From positions 496,001 through 560,000 of the forward strand of contig NZ_MJAK01000001.1 of the NCBI RefSeq assembly GCF_001742745.1: 64,000 nucleotides of DNA, given 5' to 3'. The translations under genes were made by a program, and so were the position numbers. Position 1 is the stretch's first letter. Each line of letters opens with the position of its first letter. Positions 50,324 to 58,771 of the stretch are shown in pieces. Below the pieces are notes generated by a model that was not told where the DNA came from, did not search any database, and saw nothing but the letters and a program-made list of their open reading frames with translations. This DNA is from Curtobacterium sp. ER1/6 (GTDB lineage Bacteria > Actinomycetota > Actinomycetes > Actinomycetales > Microbacteriaceae).

Positions 50324-51598
50324 CTAGCGGACCGAGACCGGGGTCTCGTCGCGCTCCTCGTAGAGGACGTAGCCCTCCTCACCGTGGACGGCGGTGTCGA
50401 TGCCGGCGACCTCGTCCTCGGTCTTGACGCGGAAGCCGATGGTCTTCTCGATCGCGAACCCGATCACGAAGGCCAGGACGAACGAGTACACGAGGACGGC
50501 CGCGGCGGCGACGGCCTGCTTGCCGAGCTGCTCGAACGAACCCGAGTAGATGAGGCCGGTGCCGTCGGCGAAGATGCCGAGGTAGAGCGTGCCGAAGATG
50601 CCGCCGACCAGGTGGACGCCCACGACGTCGAGCGAGTCGTCGAAGCCGAGCTTGTACTTCCAGTCGATCGCGAAGCAGCAGACGATGCCGGCGAGGAAGC
50701 CGAGCAGGATGCCCCAGCCCGGGGTCAGCGCGGCGCAGGCCGGGGTGATGGCGACCAGACCGGTGACCGCACCCGAGGCGGCGCCGACCGAGGTGGCCTT
50801 GCCGTCCTTGATCTTCTCGATGAGCAGCCAGCCGAGGATCGCGGCGGCCGGGGCGGCGAGGGTGTTCACCCAGGCGAGTGCGGCGACGCCGTCGGCAGCG
50901 CCCTCGGACCCGGCGTTGAAGCCGAACCAGCCGAACCAGAGGATCGCGGCGCCGAGCAGGACGAAGGGCGGGTTGTGCGGCTTGTGCGCGCCCTTGGCGA
51001 AGCCGACGCGCTTGCCGAGGACGATCGCCAGCGCCAGACCGGCGGCTCCGGCGTTGATGTGGACCGCGGTGCCACCGGCGAAGTCGATGACACCCCAGGT
51101 CGCGAACATGCCCGAGGTCAGGTTGAAGACCCACGACGCGACGGGGAAGTAGACGACGGTGACCCAGACGCCCGCGAAGACCATCCAGGCGCCGAACTTT
51201 GCGCGGTCGGCGATGGCACCGGAGATCAGGGCGACGGTGATGATCGCGAAGGTGGCCTGGAAGCCGACGAAGGCCATCGACGGGTACGCGGCGTTGATGG
51301 TCGACGCCTGCGACTCCTCGAACGCCTGACCGAGGCCGATCTGGTTCCAGTCGATGCTGAAGAAGCCGACGATGCCCGCGACGTTCGTGCCGGCGCCGTG
51401 GTTGGCGAACGCGATCGCGTAGCCGTAGAGCACCCACAGGACGCCGACCAGGGCGATGGCCCCGAAGGACATCATCATCATGCTGATGACGGACTTGGCC
51501 TTCACCAGGCCGCCGTAGAAGAAGGCCAGGCCCGGTGTCATGAACAACACCAGCGCCGCCATGATCAACACGAATGCCGTGTTGCCCTGATCAAGCAT
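50324..51598 (-). CDS. amt: Ammonium transporter Amt
   Basis: 424-residue membrane channel for ammonium with eleven expected helices. Signatures: LVLFMTPGLAFFYGGLV near the N-terminus, DFAGGTAVHINAGAAGLALA, ILWFGWFGFNAGSE, and DVVGVHLVGGIFGTLYLGIF with the second pore His. The C-terminal tail of about 50 residues, which binds PII protein in this family, is charged. No glnK follows. ATG 51598 is preceded by GAGAGG. An upstream GlnR-type box indicates nitrogen control. Confidence 0.95.
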   Translation of the reverse strand: MLDQGNTAFVLIMAALVLFMTPGLAFFYGGLVKAKSVISMMMMSFGAIALVGVLWVLYGYAIAFANHGAGTNVAGIVGFFSIDWNQIGLGQAFEESQASTINAAYPSMAFVGFQATFAIITVALISGAIADRAKFGAWMVFAGVWVTVVYFPVASWVFNLTSGMFATWGVIDFAGGTAVHINAGAAGLALAIVLGKRVGFAKGAHKPHNPPFVLLGAAILWFGWFGFNAGSEGAADGVAALAWVNTLAAPAAAILGWLLIEKIKDGKATSVGAASGAVTGLVAITPACAALTPGWGILLGFLAGIVCCFAIDWKYKLGFDDSLDVVGVHLVGGIFGTLYLGIFADGTGLIYSGSFEQLGKQAVAAAAVLVYSFVLAFVIGFAIEKTIGFRVKTEDEVAGIDTAVHGEEGYVLYEERDETPVSVR

Positions 51599-51669
51599 CT
51601 GTTCACCTCTCGCGATTGCAGTGCGGCTCTCGGGACCGCCCTCGGGTGTTCAGAGTCTGGCGAGGTGAG

Positions 51670-51707
51670 GTTTCGCGAGGGAGCACGAACTGTTTCGCGG
51701 GTGTAAC
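51670..51707 (-). promoter_or_regulatory. GlnR-type box upstream of amt
   Basis: On the minus strand the order is GTTAC-n6-GAAAC-n6-TGCTC-n6-GAAAC (51707 to 51670). Three of four half-sites and all 6-nt spacings match the actinobacterial GlnR consensus gTnAC-n6-GaAAC. It lies 72-109 nt before the amt start, a position suited to activation under nitrogen limitation. Confidence 0.7.
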
Positions 51708-51755
51708 GCGACGGGTCCCCGTGTAAACGCTGTGTTTCGGGGAGCCGGGAACGGG

Positions 51756-51799
51756 CGGACGGGAGGCGCGGTGCGGGCCCGCCACGCGCCTCCCGTCCG
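51756..51799 (-). terminator. GGGAGGCGCG-family hairpin after zapE
   Basis: 15-bp core arms (51756-51770 with 51785-51799) with a partially paired G/C-rich loop. It follows the ZapE-like gene stop (51809) and lies upstream of the amt control region. Confidence 0.7.
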
Positions 51800-51808
51800 T
51801 CGCGCGGT

Positions 51809-52807
51809 TCAGTCGGCGGCGCGGGAGAGCGCGACCACGCGCGACGCGGCCCGCAGGTACTTCTTGCGGTACCCGCCGTCGAGCATCGCCTGCGGGTACA
51901 CCTGGTCGAGCGGCGTGCCGGACGCGACGATTCGCACCTGCGCGTCGTAGAGGCGGTCGACCAGTGCGACCCAGCGGAGCGCGTCGGTCTGGTCGGTGAA
52001 CGCCTGCACGTCGGTCAGCCCCACCGCGTCGAGCCCGTCGACCAGCGCGACGTACTTCGAGGGGTGCACGCTCGCCAGGTGACCGACGACCGCGCGGAAG
52101 TCGTCGAGTGTCGTCGCGCCGGCCGGCAGTCCGGCGACGACGTCGTCGACCACACGGGCCGACTCGTCGACCGCTCGACGGCGGTAGTCGAGCCCGTCGA
52201 TGCGCATGGTGTCGAACCGGTCCGACATCGCCTGGATCTCACGGAGGAAGTCCTGGGCGGCGAAGCGGCCCTCGCCGAGCGCTCCCGGCGGCGTGTTCGA
52301 TGTGGCGGCGAAGCGGGTCCCCGTCTCGGAGAGCTCCTTGATGAGGCGCGTCATCACCATCGTGTCGCCCGGGTCGTCGAGCTCGAACTCGTCGATGCAG
52401 ACGAGCGACGTCCCGCGGAGCAGGTCGACGGTGCCCTGGAACCCGAGCGCGCCGACCAGGGCGGTGTACTCGATGAACGTGCCGAACGTCTTGCGTGACG
52501 GCTCCGCGTGGTAGGCCGCCGCGAGCAGGTGGGTCTTGCCGACACCGAACCCGCCGTCCAGGTAGACGCCCGAGCGCGCCGGCCGGACCGGCTCGCGCCG
52601 CCGGCCGAACAGCCCGCGCTTCGCCGGCTCGGGGCGGGTCGCGACGAACCGCTCGACGGCGTCGCGCACGTCCGCCTGCGACGGGTACTCCGGATCGGGT
52701 CGGTAGCTGGCGAACGACGCGTCGGCGAACTGCGGCGGCGGCACGAGCGCAGCGGCCATCTGCTGCGGGGTGACCTGCGGGTCGCGGTCGACGAGGTGAG
52801 CGGGCAA
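51809..52807 (-). CDS. zapE: AFG1/ZapE-family P-loop ATPase
   Basis: 332-residue ATPase. Walker A GGFGVGKTHLLAAAYHA (about 86-102) and Walker B TSLVCIDEFELDDPGDT, then sensor TRFAATSNTPP and RFDTMRIDGLDYR, are those of the AFG1/LACE1/ZapE family. E. coli ZapE modulates the Z-ring at division. TTG 52807 is preferred because GGAGGACCCG precedes it. It diverges from the rhodanese gene with 134 nt between starts. Confidence 0.88.
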   Translation of the reverse strand: MPAHLVDRDPQVTPQQMAAALVPPPQFADASFASYRPDPEYPSQADVRDAVERFVATRPEPAKRGLFGRRREPVRPARSGVYLDGGFGVGKTHLLAAAYHAEPSRKTFGTFIEYTALVGALGFQGTVDLLRGTSLVCIDEFELDDPGDTMVMTRLIKELSETGTRFAATSNTPPGALGEGRFAAQDFLREIQAMSDRFDTMRIDGLDYRRRAVDESARVVDDVVAGLPAGATTLDDFRAVVGHLASVHPSKYVALVDGLDAVGLTDVQAFTDQTDALRWVALVDRLYDAQVRIVASGTPLDQVYPQAMLDGGYRKKYLRAASRVVALSRAAD

Positions 52808-52941
52808 CGGGTCCTCCGGAGGGAAGCAAGTAGGCGGGTGTCACGTTGCAGGAGTCGAACGGCACGTCCGCGTACCGTTGCCCACAGGCACCGACGACCG
52901 ATCCTAGTCCGGTGCAGCCGCACCCCCTGGAGGTACCCCCG

Positions 52942-53853
52942 ATGACCGCACCGGTCGACCCGTCCGAGAAGTTCGCCGCCTACGCCCACCCGGAGCGCCT
53001 GGTGTCGACCGAGTGGCTCCAGGAGCAGCTCGACGCCGGGGCCGGCTCCCCGGACCTGGTGGTCGTCGAGTCCGACGAGGACGTCCTGCTCTACGAGACG
53101 GGCCACGTCCCCGGTGCGGTGAAGATCGACTGGCACACCGACCTCAACGACCCCGTCCAGCGGGACTACATCGACGGCGATGCCTTCGCGGCGCTCGTCG
53201 GCGGCAAGGGCATCGGTCGCGACACCACGGTCGTCATCTACGGCGACAAGAACAACTGGTGGGCCGCGTACGCCCTCTGGGTGTTCACGCTGTTCGGCCA
53301 CGAGGACGTCCGCCTGCTCGACGGCGGCCGGGCGAAGTGGATCGCCGAGGACCGCGCGGTCACGACCGACCGCACCGAGGTCACCCCGGTCGAGTACCCC
53401 GTCGTGGCGCGCCGCGACGAGCAGGTCCGCGCGTTCAAGGAGGACGTGCTCGACCACCTCGGCAAGCCCCTCATCGACGTGCGGAGCGCTCCGGAGTACT
53501 CCGGTGAGCGCACCACCGCGCCGGACTACCCGGAGGAGGGCGCCCTGCGCGCCGGCCACGTGCCGACCGCCGTGAACATCCCGTGGGCGACCGCGGCCGC
53601 CGCCGACGGCACCTTCAAGAGCCGCGAGGAGCTCGACGCCGTGTACCGCGAGGGTGCCGGCATCGGCGACGCCGACGAGGTCATCGCGTACTGCCGCATC
53701 GGCGAGCGGTCGAGCCACACCTGGTTCGTCCTGCAGCACCTGCTCGGCTACGAGAACGTCCGGAACTACGACGGCTCGTGGACCGAGTGGGGCAGCGCCG
53801 TGCGCGTGCCGATCGCCGTCGGCACCGAGCCGGGGACCGTGCCCGCCCGATGA
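52942..53853 (+). CDS. Sulfurtransferase (two-domain rhodanese)
   Basis: 303-residue thiosulfate sulfurtransferase-like enzyme with two rhodanese domains. The first contains [20 protein letters not shown]; the second [26 protein letters not shown] and the active-site loop [15 protein letters not shown] with the catalytic Cys. ATG 52942 follows TGGAGG. The stop overlaps the sufE start by 4 nt, so sulfane sulfur may be passed on to SufE-type acceptors. Confidence 0.9.
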   Translation: MTAPVDPSEKFAAYAHPERLVSTEWLQEQLDAGAGSPDLVVVESDEDVLLYETGHVPGAVKIDWHTDLNDPVQRDYIDGDAFAALVGGKGIGRDTTVVIYGDKNNWWAAYALWVFTLFGHEDVRLLDGGRAKWIAEDRAVTTDRTEVTPVEYPVVARRDEQVRAFKEDVLDHLGKPLIDVRSAPEYSGERTTAPDYPEEGALRAGHVPTAVNIPWATAAAADGTFKSREELDAVYREGAGIGDADEVIAYCRIGERSSHTWFVLQHLLGYENVRNYDGSWTEWGSAVRVPIAVGTEPGTVPAR

Positions 53854-54299
53854 GCGAGGAACTCCCCCGTCCCCTCGCCGAGATCCGCGACGACTTCCTC
53901 GAGCTGTCCCAGCAGGACCGGCTCCAGCTGCTGCTCGAGTTCTCCGACGAGCTCCCCGCGCTGCCCGAGCGCCTGCAGGGGCACGAGGACGAGCTCGAGC
54001 GCGTCGAGGAGTGCCAGTCCCCCGTCTTCATCACGGTGACGGTGGGTGCGGACGGCGACGCTCCCGACGTCGTCCGGATGCACGCGACGGCACCCCGCGA
54101 GGCGCCCACCACCCGGGGCTTCGCGTCCATCCTCGCGCAGGGGCTGTCCGGGCTGACGGCGCCCGAGGTCCTCGCGGTCCCGGTGGACTACCCGCTGACG
54201 CTCGGGCTCACCGAGGCGGTCAGTCCGCTGCGGATCCGGGGCATGGTCGGCATGCTCGGCCGGGTGCAGCGACAGGTGCAGGCGGCCGCCGCGGCCTGA
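53850..54299 (+). CDS. sufE: SufE-family cysteine desulfuration protein
   Basis: 149-residue sulfur acceptor protein. [22 protein letters not shown] starts the fold (shown in part [18 protein letters not shown]), [15 protein letters not shown] contains the sulfur-accepting Cys, and [17 protein letters not shown] is the conserved helix. SufE stimulates SufS in Fe-S cluster assembly; the suf operon itself is not here. Coupled to a rhodanese gene, which suggests transfer of sulfur between them. Confidence 0.9.
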   Translation: MSEELPRPLAEIRDDFLELSQQDRLQLLLEFSDELPALPERLQGHEDELERVEECQSPVFITVTVGADGDAPDVVRMHATAPREAPTTRGFASILAQGLSGLTAPEVLAVPVDYPLTLGLTEAVSPLRIRGMVGMLGRVQRQVQAAAAA

Positions 54300-54310
54300 G
54301 ACGCAGCACC

Positions 54311-54360
54311 GGACGGACGGGAGGCGCGTGGCGGGTCCGCCACGCGCCTCCCGTCCGTCC
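54311..54360. terminator. GGGAGGCGCG-family hairpin between convergent genes
   Basis: Perfect 24-bp stem (54311-54334 with 54337-54360). It separates sufE from the convergent alpha/beta hydrolase gene. Confidence 0.75.
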
Positions 54361-54370
54361 AGCGTGCCGG

Positions 54371-55594
54371 CTACCGGGCGCTGGTCGCGTCCGTCGGCTG
54401 CACCACCTCGGTCAGCCACGCGAGGATGCGGGCGTCGAACCAGTCCGCGTCGTGGTTCCAGAGCTTCGTGTGCCGGGCGGTCGTCTGGACCTCGAGCCGG
54501 ACGATGTCGGGCCGGACCCGCGCGAGCTCGTGCGACGCCGAGGACGGCACGAACCCGTCGTCGTCGCTGTGCAGGATCAGGATGGGCACCGTCAGCTCGT
54601 CCGCCCGGGCGACCATGTCGAGCTCGCGGAGGTCGACCGGCTGCTCCAAACCGACCACGCGGTGCAGGACCGGGGTCCGGAGGAGCCGCTGCGCGACCTT
54701 CCGGACGGGCCGCGGCAGCTTGAGCACCCGGCTCTGCGACTTGAGCACCTCGTGCCAGTCGACGACGGCCGACTCCAGGACGACGCCGTCGACCATCCCG
54801 GCGAAGCGCGAGCGGACGAGGGTCTGCAGCACGACCGCACCGCCCATCGACCACCCCATGAGCACGACGCTCCGGGCGTTCCGGGCGGCGAGCCAGCGGA
54901 GCACGGCGTCGACGTCCTCCCATTCGGTGGTGCCGAGCCCGTAGCGGCCGTCGGAGCTCCGCGGTGCGACGCCGTCGTTCCGCCACGACGCGAGCACGAC
55001 CGAGTACCCGGCGGCGCGGAACACGGGCACGGCGCGGATGGTCTCGGCGCGGGTGACACCGCGGCCGTGCACGAGGACGGCCCACGGGGCGTCGGGGTCG
55101 TCGGCACGGACGATCCAGGCCGGCGAGGGCCCGTTCGGGGTGGGGATGTCGACGTCCTCGACGGGCACGTCGAGCTCGCCGGGGTTCAGGTAGAACCAGC
55201 CGCCCCAGCGTCCCCGTCGAGCGGTGGTCGGGTCGCCGGCGTCGACGGCGATGATGCGCCGCGTGACGGTCGTCTCGGTCGTGCCGAGGACCTCGCCGAT
55301 CCGCATGTGCCCGGTCCCGCCGCCGAACCACAGGCTGTAGCGGCCCTGGAGCTCGGTGTCGGCGGTGCGTTCGAGGGTCACGGTCATCCGGTCCGGGTCG
55401 ACCGCGTGGATCGGGACACGCTCGGCGCGCTTCCGGTCGGGGGTGACGACGGCCCGGGCGACGGCGGCGACGAACCCGCCCACCACGGCGGTGCCGATCG
55501 CGGCGGCGGCGACCCCCGCCCCGAGTGCGACGAGGCCCGCTGAGCGCACGGCTTCCTGGGCGACGTCCTCGGCGGGTCGCGCTGATCGGGACAT
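54371..55594 (-). CDS. Alpha/beta hydrolase with N-terminal membrane segment
   Basis: 407 residues. A hydrophobic Ala/Val/Gly-rich helix (about 18-48) may anchor the protein. The hydrolase core has VLVHGRGVTRAET for the oxyanion region, the nucleophile elbow MGWSMGGAVVL, the acid in LHSDDDGFVPSS and His in TARHTKLWNHD. It resembles acyl-peptide or lipid esterase-like proteins, but the substrate is unknown. ATG 55594 is leaderless, 7 nt after TAGGCT on the minus strand, and the promoter overlaps that of the divergent gene. Confidence 0.82.
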   Translation of the reverse strand: MSRSARPAEDVAQEAVRSAGLVALGAGVAAAAIGTAVVGGFVAAVARAVVTPDRKRAERVPIHAVDPDRMTVTLERTADTELQGRYSLWFGGGTGHMRIGEVLGTTETTVTRRIIAVDAGDPTTARRGRWGGWFYLNPGELDVPVEDVDIPTPNGPSPAWIVRADDPDAPWAVLVHGRGVTRAETIRAVPVFRAAGYSVVLASWRNDGVAPRSSDGRYGLGTTEWEDVDAVLRWLAARNARSVVLMGWSMGGAVVLQTLVRSRFAGMVDGVVLESAVVDWHEVLKSQSRVLKLPRPVRKVAQRLLRTPVLHRVVGLEQPVDLRELDMVARADELTVPILILHSDDDGFVPSSASHELARVRPDIVRLEVQTTARHTKLWNHDADWFDARILAWLTEVVQPTDATSAR

Positions 55595-55617
55595 GGTGCG
55601 GAGCCTAGTCTGCAAGC
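55595..55617. promoter_or_regulatory. Overlapping divergent -10 elements
   Basis: Plus-strand TAGTCT (55606-55611) ends 6 nt before GTG 55618. Minus-strand TAGGCT (55607-55602) ends 7 nt before ATG 55594. The two hexamers share the TA at 55606-55607, and only 23 bp separate the two start codons. Confidence 0.6.
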
Positions 55618-56199
55618 GTGTCCGAATCCGCTGAGCCCGAGGCCTTCGCGCGACTGCGCGCGCTCGTCGCGTCGGGCGGCACCCGCACCGAGACGACGGT
55701 GACCGAGATCCCCTCGCCCTCGCGGATCGCGCCGCACTCGATCGCCCTGGCCGCGGACGTCTCCGGTGCGGTGCACGGCATCGACTCCGACCTCGGCACC
55801 GGCCGGTTCATCGCACTGTACGACCCCGCAGAACCCGAGGGGTGGGGCGGCGCGTTCCGCGTGGTGACCTTCGCCCAGGCACCGCTCGAGCCGGAGATCG
55901 GCGTCGACGAGTTCGTCGCGGACGTCACGTGGAGCTGGCTCGTCGACGCCCTCGAGGCACACGGGGCGAGCTACGACCGGGCGTCGGGCACGGCGACCAA
56001 GATCATCTCGCGCGGCTACGGCGACCTCGCCGCCCAGGGCGACGGCGCACAGCTGGAGCTCCGGGCGTCCTGGACGCCCCGTGACGAGGACCTCACCGCG
56101 CACGTCGAGGCCTGGGAGGAGATCGTCGCGATGCTCGCGGGGCTCCCGCCGGCGTCGGACGGCGTGACGCTGCTGGCCCCGAGGAGGACCACGAAGTGA
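55618..56199 (+). CDS. DUF3000 family protein
   Basis: 193-residue soluble actinobacterial protein of unknown function. Recognisable stretches are PSRIAPHSIALAADVSG, GRFIALYDPAEPEGWGGAFR and DVTWSWLVDALEAHGASYD. In actinobacteria DUF3000 commonly lies beside ribonuclease D, as here: its stop overlaps the rnd GTG by 4 nt. GTG 55618 is leaderless, as the -10 element ends 6 nt upstream. Confidence 0.85.
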   Translation: MSESAEPEAFARLRALVASGGTRTETTVTEIPSPSRIAPHSIALAADVSGAVHGIDSDLGTGRFIALYDPAEPEGWGGAFRVVTFAQAPLEPEIGVDEFVADVTWSWLVDALEAHGASYDRASGTATKIISRGYGDLAAQGDGAQLELRASWTPRDEDLTAHVEAWEEIVAMLAGLPPASDGVTLLAPRRTTK

Positions 56200-57431
56200 C
56201 CGACCCCGCCGATCCCGCATTCGAGGACGCGCACGACGCCGTCCACGTGATCGAGGACCGCGACGAGTACCTCGAGGCGGTCGCCGCGATCGCCGCCGGC
56301 CACGGCCCGGTCGCCGTCGACGCCGAACGCGCCAGCGGCTACCGCTACTCGCAGCGCGCCTACCTCATCCAGGTCTTCCGCCGCGGTGCCGGCGCCTTCC
56401 TCTTCGACCCGATCGCGATCGGCGACTTCGCCGAGTTGCAGGACGCCGTCGTCGACGAGGAGTGGCTGTTCCACGCCGCCTCGCAGGACCTGCCGTGCCT
56501 GCAGGAGGTCGGACTCGTGCCGACCCGGATCTTCGACACCGAGCTGGGCGCCCGCATCGCCGGCTTCCCCCGCGTCGGACTCGGTGCCGTCGTCGAGCAG
56601 CTGCTCGGCATCACGCTCGCGAAGGCGCACTCCGCCGCCGACTGGTCGACTCGTCCGCTCCCCCAGGCCTGGCTCGTCTACGCCGCGCTCGACGTGGAGC
56701 TGCTGCCGGACCTCCGCGACGCCCTCGCCGCCGTGCTCGACGCCGCCGGCAAGTCCCGGATCGCGTCGGAGGAGTTCGCCGCCGTGCTCGGTCGCGCCCC
56801 GAAGCCGCCGAAGGCCGAGCCCTGGCGTCGGCTGTCCGGCATGCACGCGCTGCGCGGTGCACGGGCGCTGGCGATCGCCCGCTCCCTCTGGCTCGCTCGC
56901 GACGCGTACGCGCGCGAGGTCGACATCGCCCCCGGTCGGCTCGTGCCGGACTCGGCGATCGTCGCGGCCGCGGCGGCCGCCCCGACGTCGCGGTCGGAGC
57001 TCGGCGCGGTGAAGGCGTTCACCGGGCGCGCGAGCCGGTCGGAGCTCGACCGGTGGTGGGCCGCCGTCGACGAGGGTCGGACGACCGAGGACCTGCCGAA
57101 GCTCCGCGGGACCGGCGAGGCCACGCTCCCGCCGCCCCGCGCCTGGGCCGACCGCAACCCCGACGCGGACCGCCGGTACAAGGCCGCCCGTGCCGCCGTC
57201 GTCACCCGTGCCGAGGAGCTCGACCTGCCCGTCGAGAACCTGCTCACGCCGGAGACCCTCCGCGTGGTCTCGTGGGAGCCGCCGACGCCGATCGCGACCG
57301 AGACCGTCGGCGCCGCGCTCGCGTCGCACGACGCCCGCCCCTGGCAGGTCGAGGAGACGGCGTCGATCATCGCGCACGCCTTTGTCGACGCCGGACAGCA
57401 GCCTGCTGCCGAGAGCAACACCGGCTCGTAG
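56196..57431 (+). CDS. rnd: Ribonuclease D (3'-5' exonuclease with HRDC domain)
   Basis: 411-residue DEDD exonuclease acting on structured RNA, mainly tRNA 3' ends. Exo motifs: VAVDAERASGYRYSQRAYLI (D-x-E), ASQDLPCLQEVGL (D) and WLVYAALDVELLPDL (Y-x-x-x-D). The HRDC-like helical domain follows (LRGARALAIARSLWLARDAY, then PDSAIVAAAAA). Length is usual for the actinobacterial form. The GTG overlaps DUF3000, indicating co-translation. Confidence 0.92.
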   Translation: MTDPADPAFEDAHDAVHVIEDRDEYLEAVAAIAAGHGPVAVDAERASGYRYSQRAYLIQVFRRGAGAFLFDPIAIGDFAELQDAVVDEEWLFHAASQDLPCLQEVGLVPTRIFDTELGARIAGFPRVGLGAVVEQLLGITLAKAHSAADWSTRPLPQAWLVYAALDVELLPDLRDALAAVLDAAGKSRIASEEFAAVLGRAPKPPKAEPWRRLSGMHALRGARALAIARSLWLARDAYAREVDIAPGRLVPDSAIVAAAAAAPTSRSELGAVKAFTGRASRSELDRWWAAVDEGRTTEDLPKLRGTGEATLPPPRAWADRNPDADRRYKAARAAVVTRAEELDLPVENLLTPETLRVVSWEPPTPIATETVGAALASHDARPWQVEETASIIAHAFVDAGQQPAAESNTGS

Positions 57432-57557
57432 GAACACCCCAACGGGCATGCGTCCGTCCAGCCTCCGGGCATAGCGTCTCCGGTGTCGCCGGGCGCTGCC
57501 CGGCCGGTCGGGGCGGAACGCGTCCCGACCCGATCGAAGTGGATCTGGAGGCCCCGA

Positions 57558-58769
57558 TTGCCCAAGGCATCAGACGTCGTGTTCGTGGACGGTGTCCGCA
57601 CCCCGTTCGGACGAGCCGGTGAGAAGGGGGTGTTCTGGGAGACCCGCGCGGACGACCTCGCGGTCCACGCCATGCGCGGCCTGCTCGACCGGAACAGCCA
57701 GCTCGACGGTGCGGCGGTGGACGACGTCGCCGTCGCCGCCACCACCCAGCAGGGCGACCAGGGCCTGACCCTCGGCCGGACCGTCGGCATGCTCGCCGGA
57801 TTGCCGAAGTCGGTCCCCGGCTACGCGATCGACCGCATGTGCGCCGGCGCGATGACGAGCGTCACCACCCTCGCCGGCGCCATCGCCTTCGGTGCCGCGG
57901 ACGTCGCGATCGCCGGCGGCGTCGAGCACATGGGCCGCCACCCGATGGGCTTCGGCGCCGACGTCAACCCCCGCTTCATCGCCGAGCGCATGGTGGCGGG
58001 CGACGCCCTCGTCATGGGCAGCACCGCCGAGCGACTGCACGACCGCTTCCCCGCCATCACGAAGGACCGCACGGACGCCTTCGCCGTCCAGTCGCAGCAG
58101 CGCTACGCCGCCGCGTGGGCGGCCGGCAAGCTCCAGCCCGACGTGGTGCCGGTCGAGGTGAACACCGGCGAGGGCTGGGACATCGTCGCGAAGGACGAGC
58201 CGCCGCGACCAGGCACCACCCTGGAGGCGCTGGCCGGCCTGAAGACGCCGTTCCGGCCCCACGGACGGGTCACCGCGGGCAACGCGGCAGGCCTGAACGA
58301 CGGTGCCACCATGAGCCTGCTCGCGTCCGAGGACGGCGCGAAGCAGCACGGCCTGCCGACCAAGATGCGTATGGTCTCGTTCGCCTTCGCCGGCGTCGAG
58401 CCCGAGGTCATGGGCGTCGGCCCCGTCCCCGCGACCGACAAGGCGCTGCGCAAGGCGGGCCTGACGATCGACGACATCGGCCTGTTCGAGATCAACGAGG
58501 CGTTCGCCGTGCAGGTGCTCGCCTTCCTCGACAACTACGGCATCGCGCAGGACTCCCCGAACGTCAACGCCTGGGGCGGCGCGATCGCCGTCGGGCACCC
58601 GCTCGCGTCGAGCGGCGTCCGGCTGATGAACCAGCTCGCGGCGCAGTTCGCCGAGCGTCCGGACGTCCGGTACGGCATCACGACGATGTGCATCGGGCTC
58701 GGTCAGGGCGGCACCGTGATCTGGGAGAACCCGAACTTCAGCAAGAGCGCGGCACGGAAGGCGGCCTGA
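57558..58769 (+). CDS. fadA: Acetyl-CoA acyltransferase (3-ketoacyl-CoA thiolase)
   Basis: 403-residue thiolase of beta-oxidation, cleaving 3-ketoacyl-CoA to acetyl-CoA and a shortened acyl-CoA. The acylated Cys is in IDRMCAGAMTSV, the His in FEINEAFAVQVL and GHPLASSG, and the second Cys in TTMCIGLGQGG. TTG 57558 is used because GGAGG lies 6 nt upstream and homology begins there. It is two bases before fadB and forms the fatty acid oxidation complex with it. Confidence 0.93.
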   Translation: MPKASDVVFVDGVRTPFGRAGEKGVFWETRADDLAVHAMRGLLDRNSQLDGAAVDDVAVAATTQQGDQGLTLGRTVGMLAGLPKSVPGYAIDRMCAGAMTSVTTLAGAIAFGAADVAIAGGVEHMGRHPMGFGADVNPRFIAERMVAGDALVMGSTAERLHDRFPAITKDRTDAFAVQSQQRYAAAWAAGKLQPDVVPVEVNTGEGWDIVAKDEPPRPGTTLEALAGLKTPFRPHGRVTAGNAAGLNDGATMSLLASEDGAKQHGLPTKMRMVSFAFAGVEPEVMGVGPVPATDKALRKAGLTIDDIGLFEINEAFAVQVLAFLDNYGIAQDSPNVNAWGGAIAVGHPLASSGVRLMNQLAAQFAERPDVRYGITTMCIGLGQGGTVIWENPNFSKSAARKAA

Positions 58770-58771
58770 CG

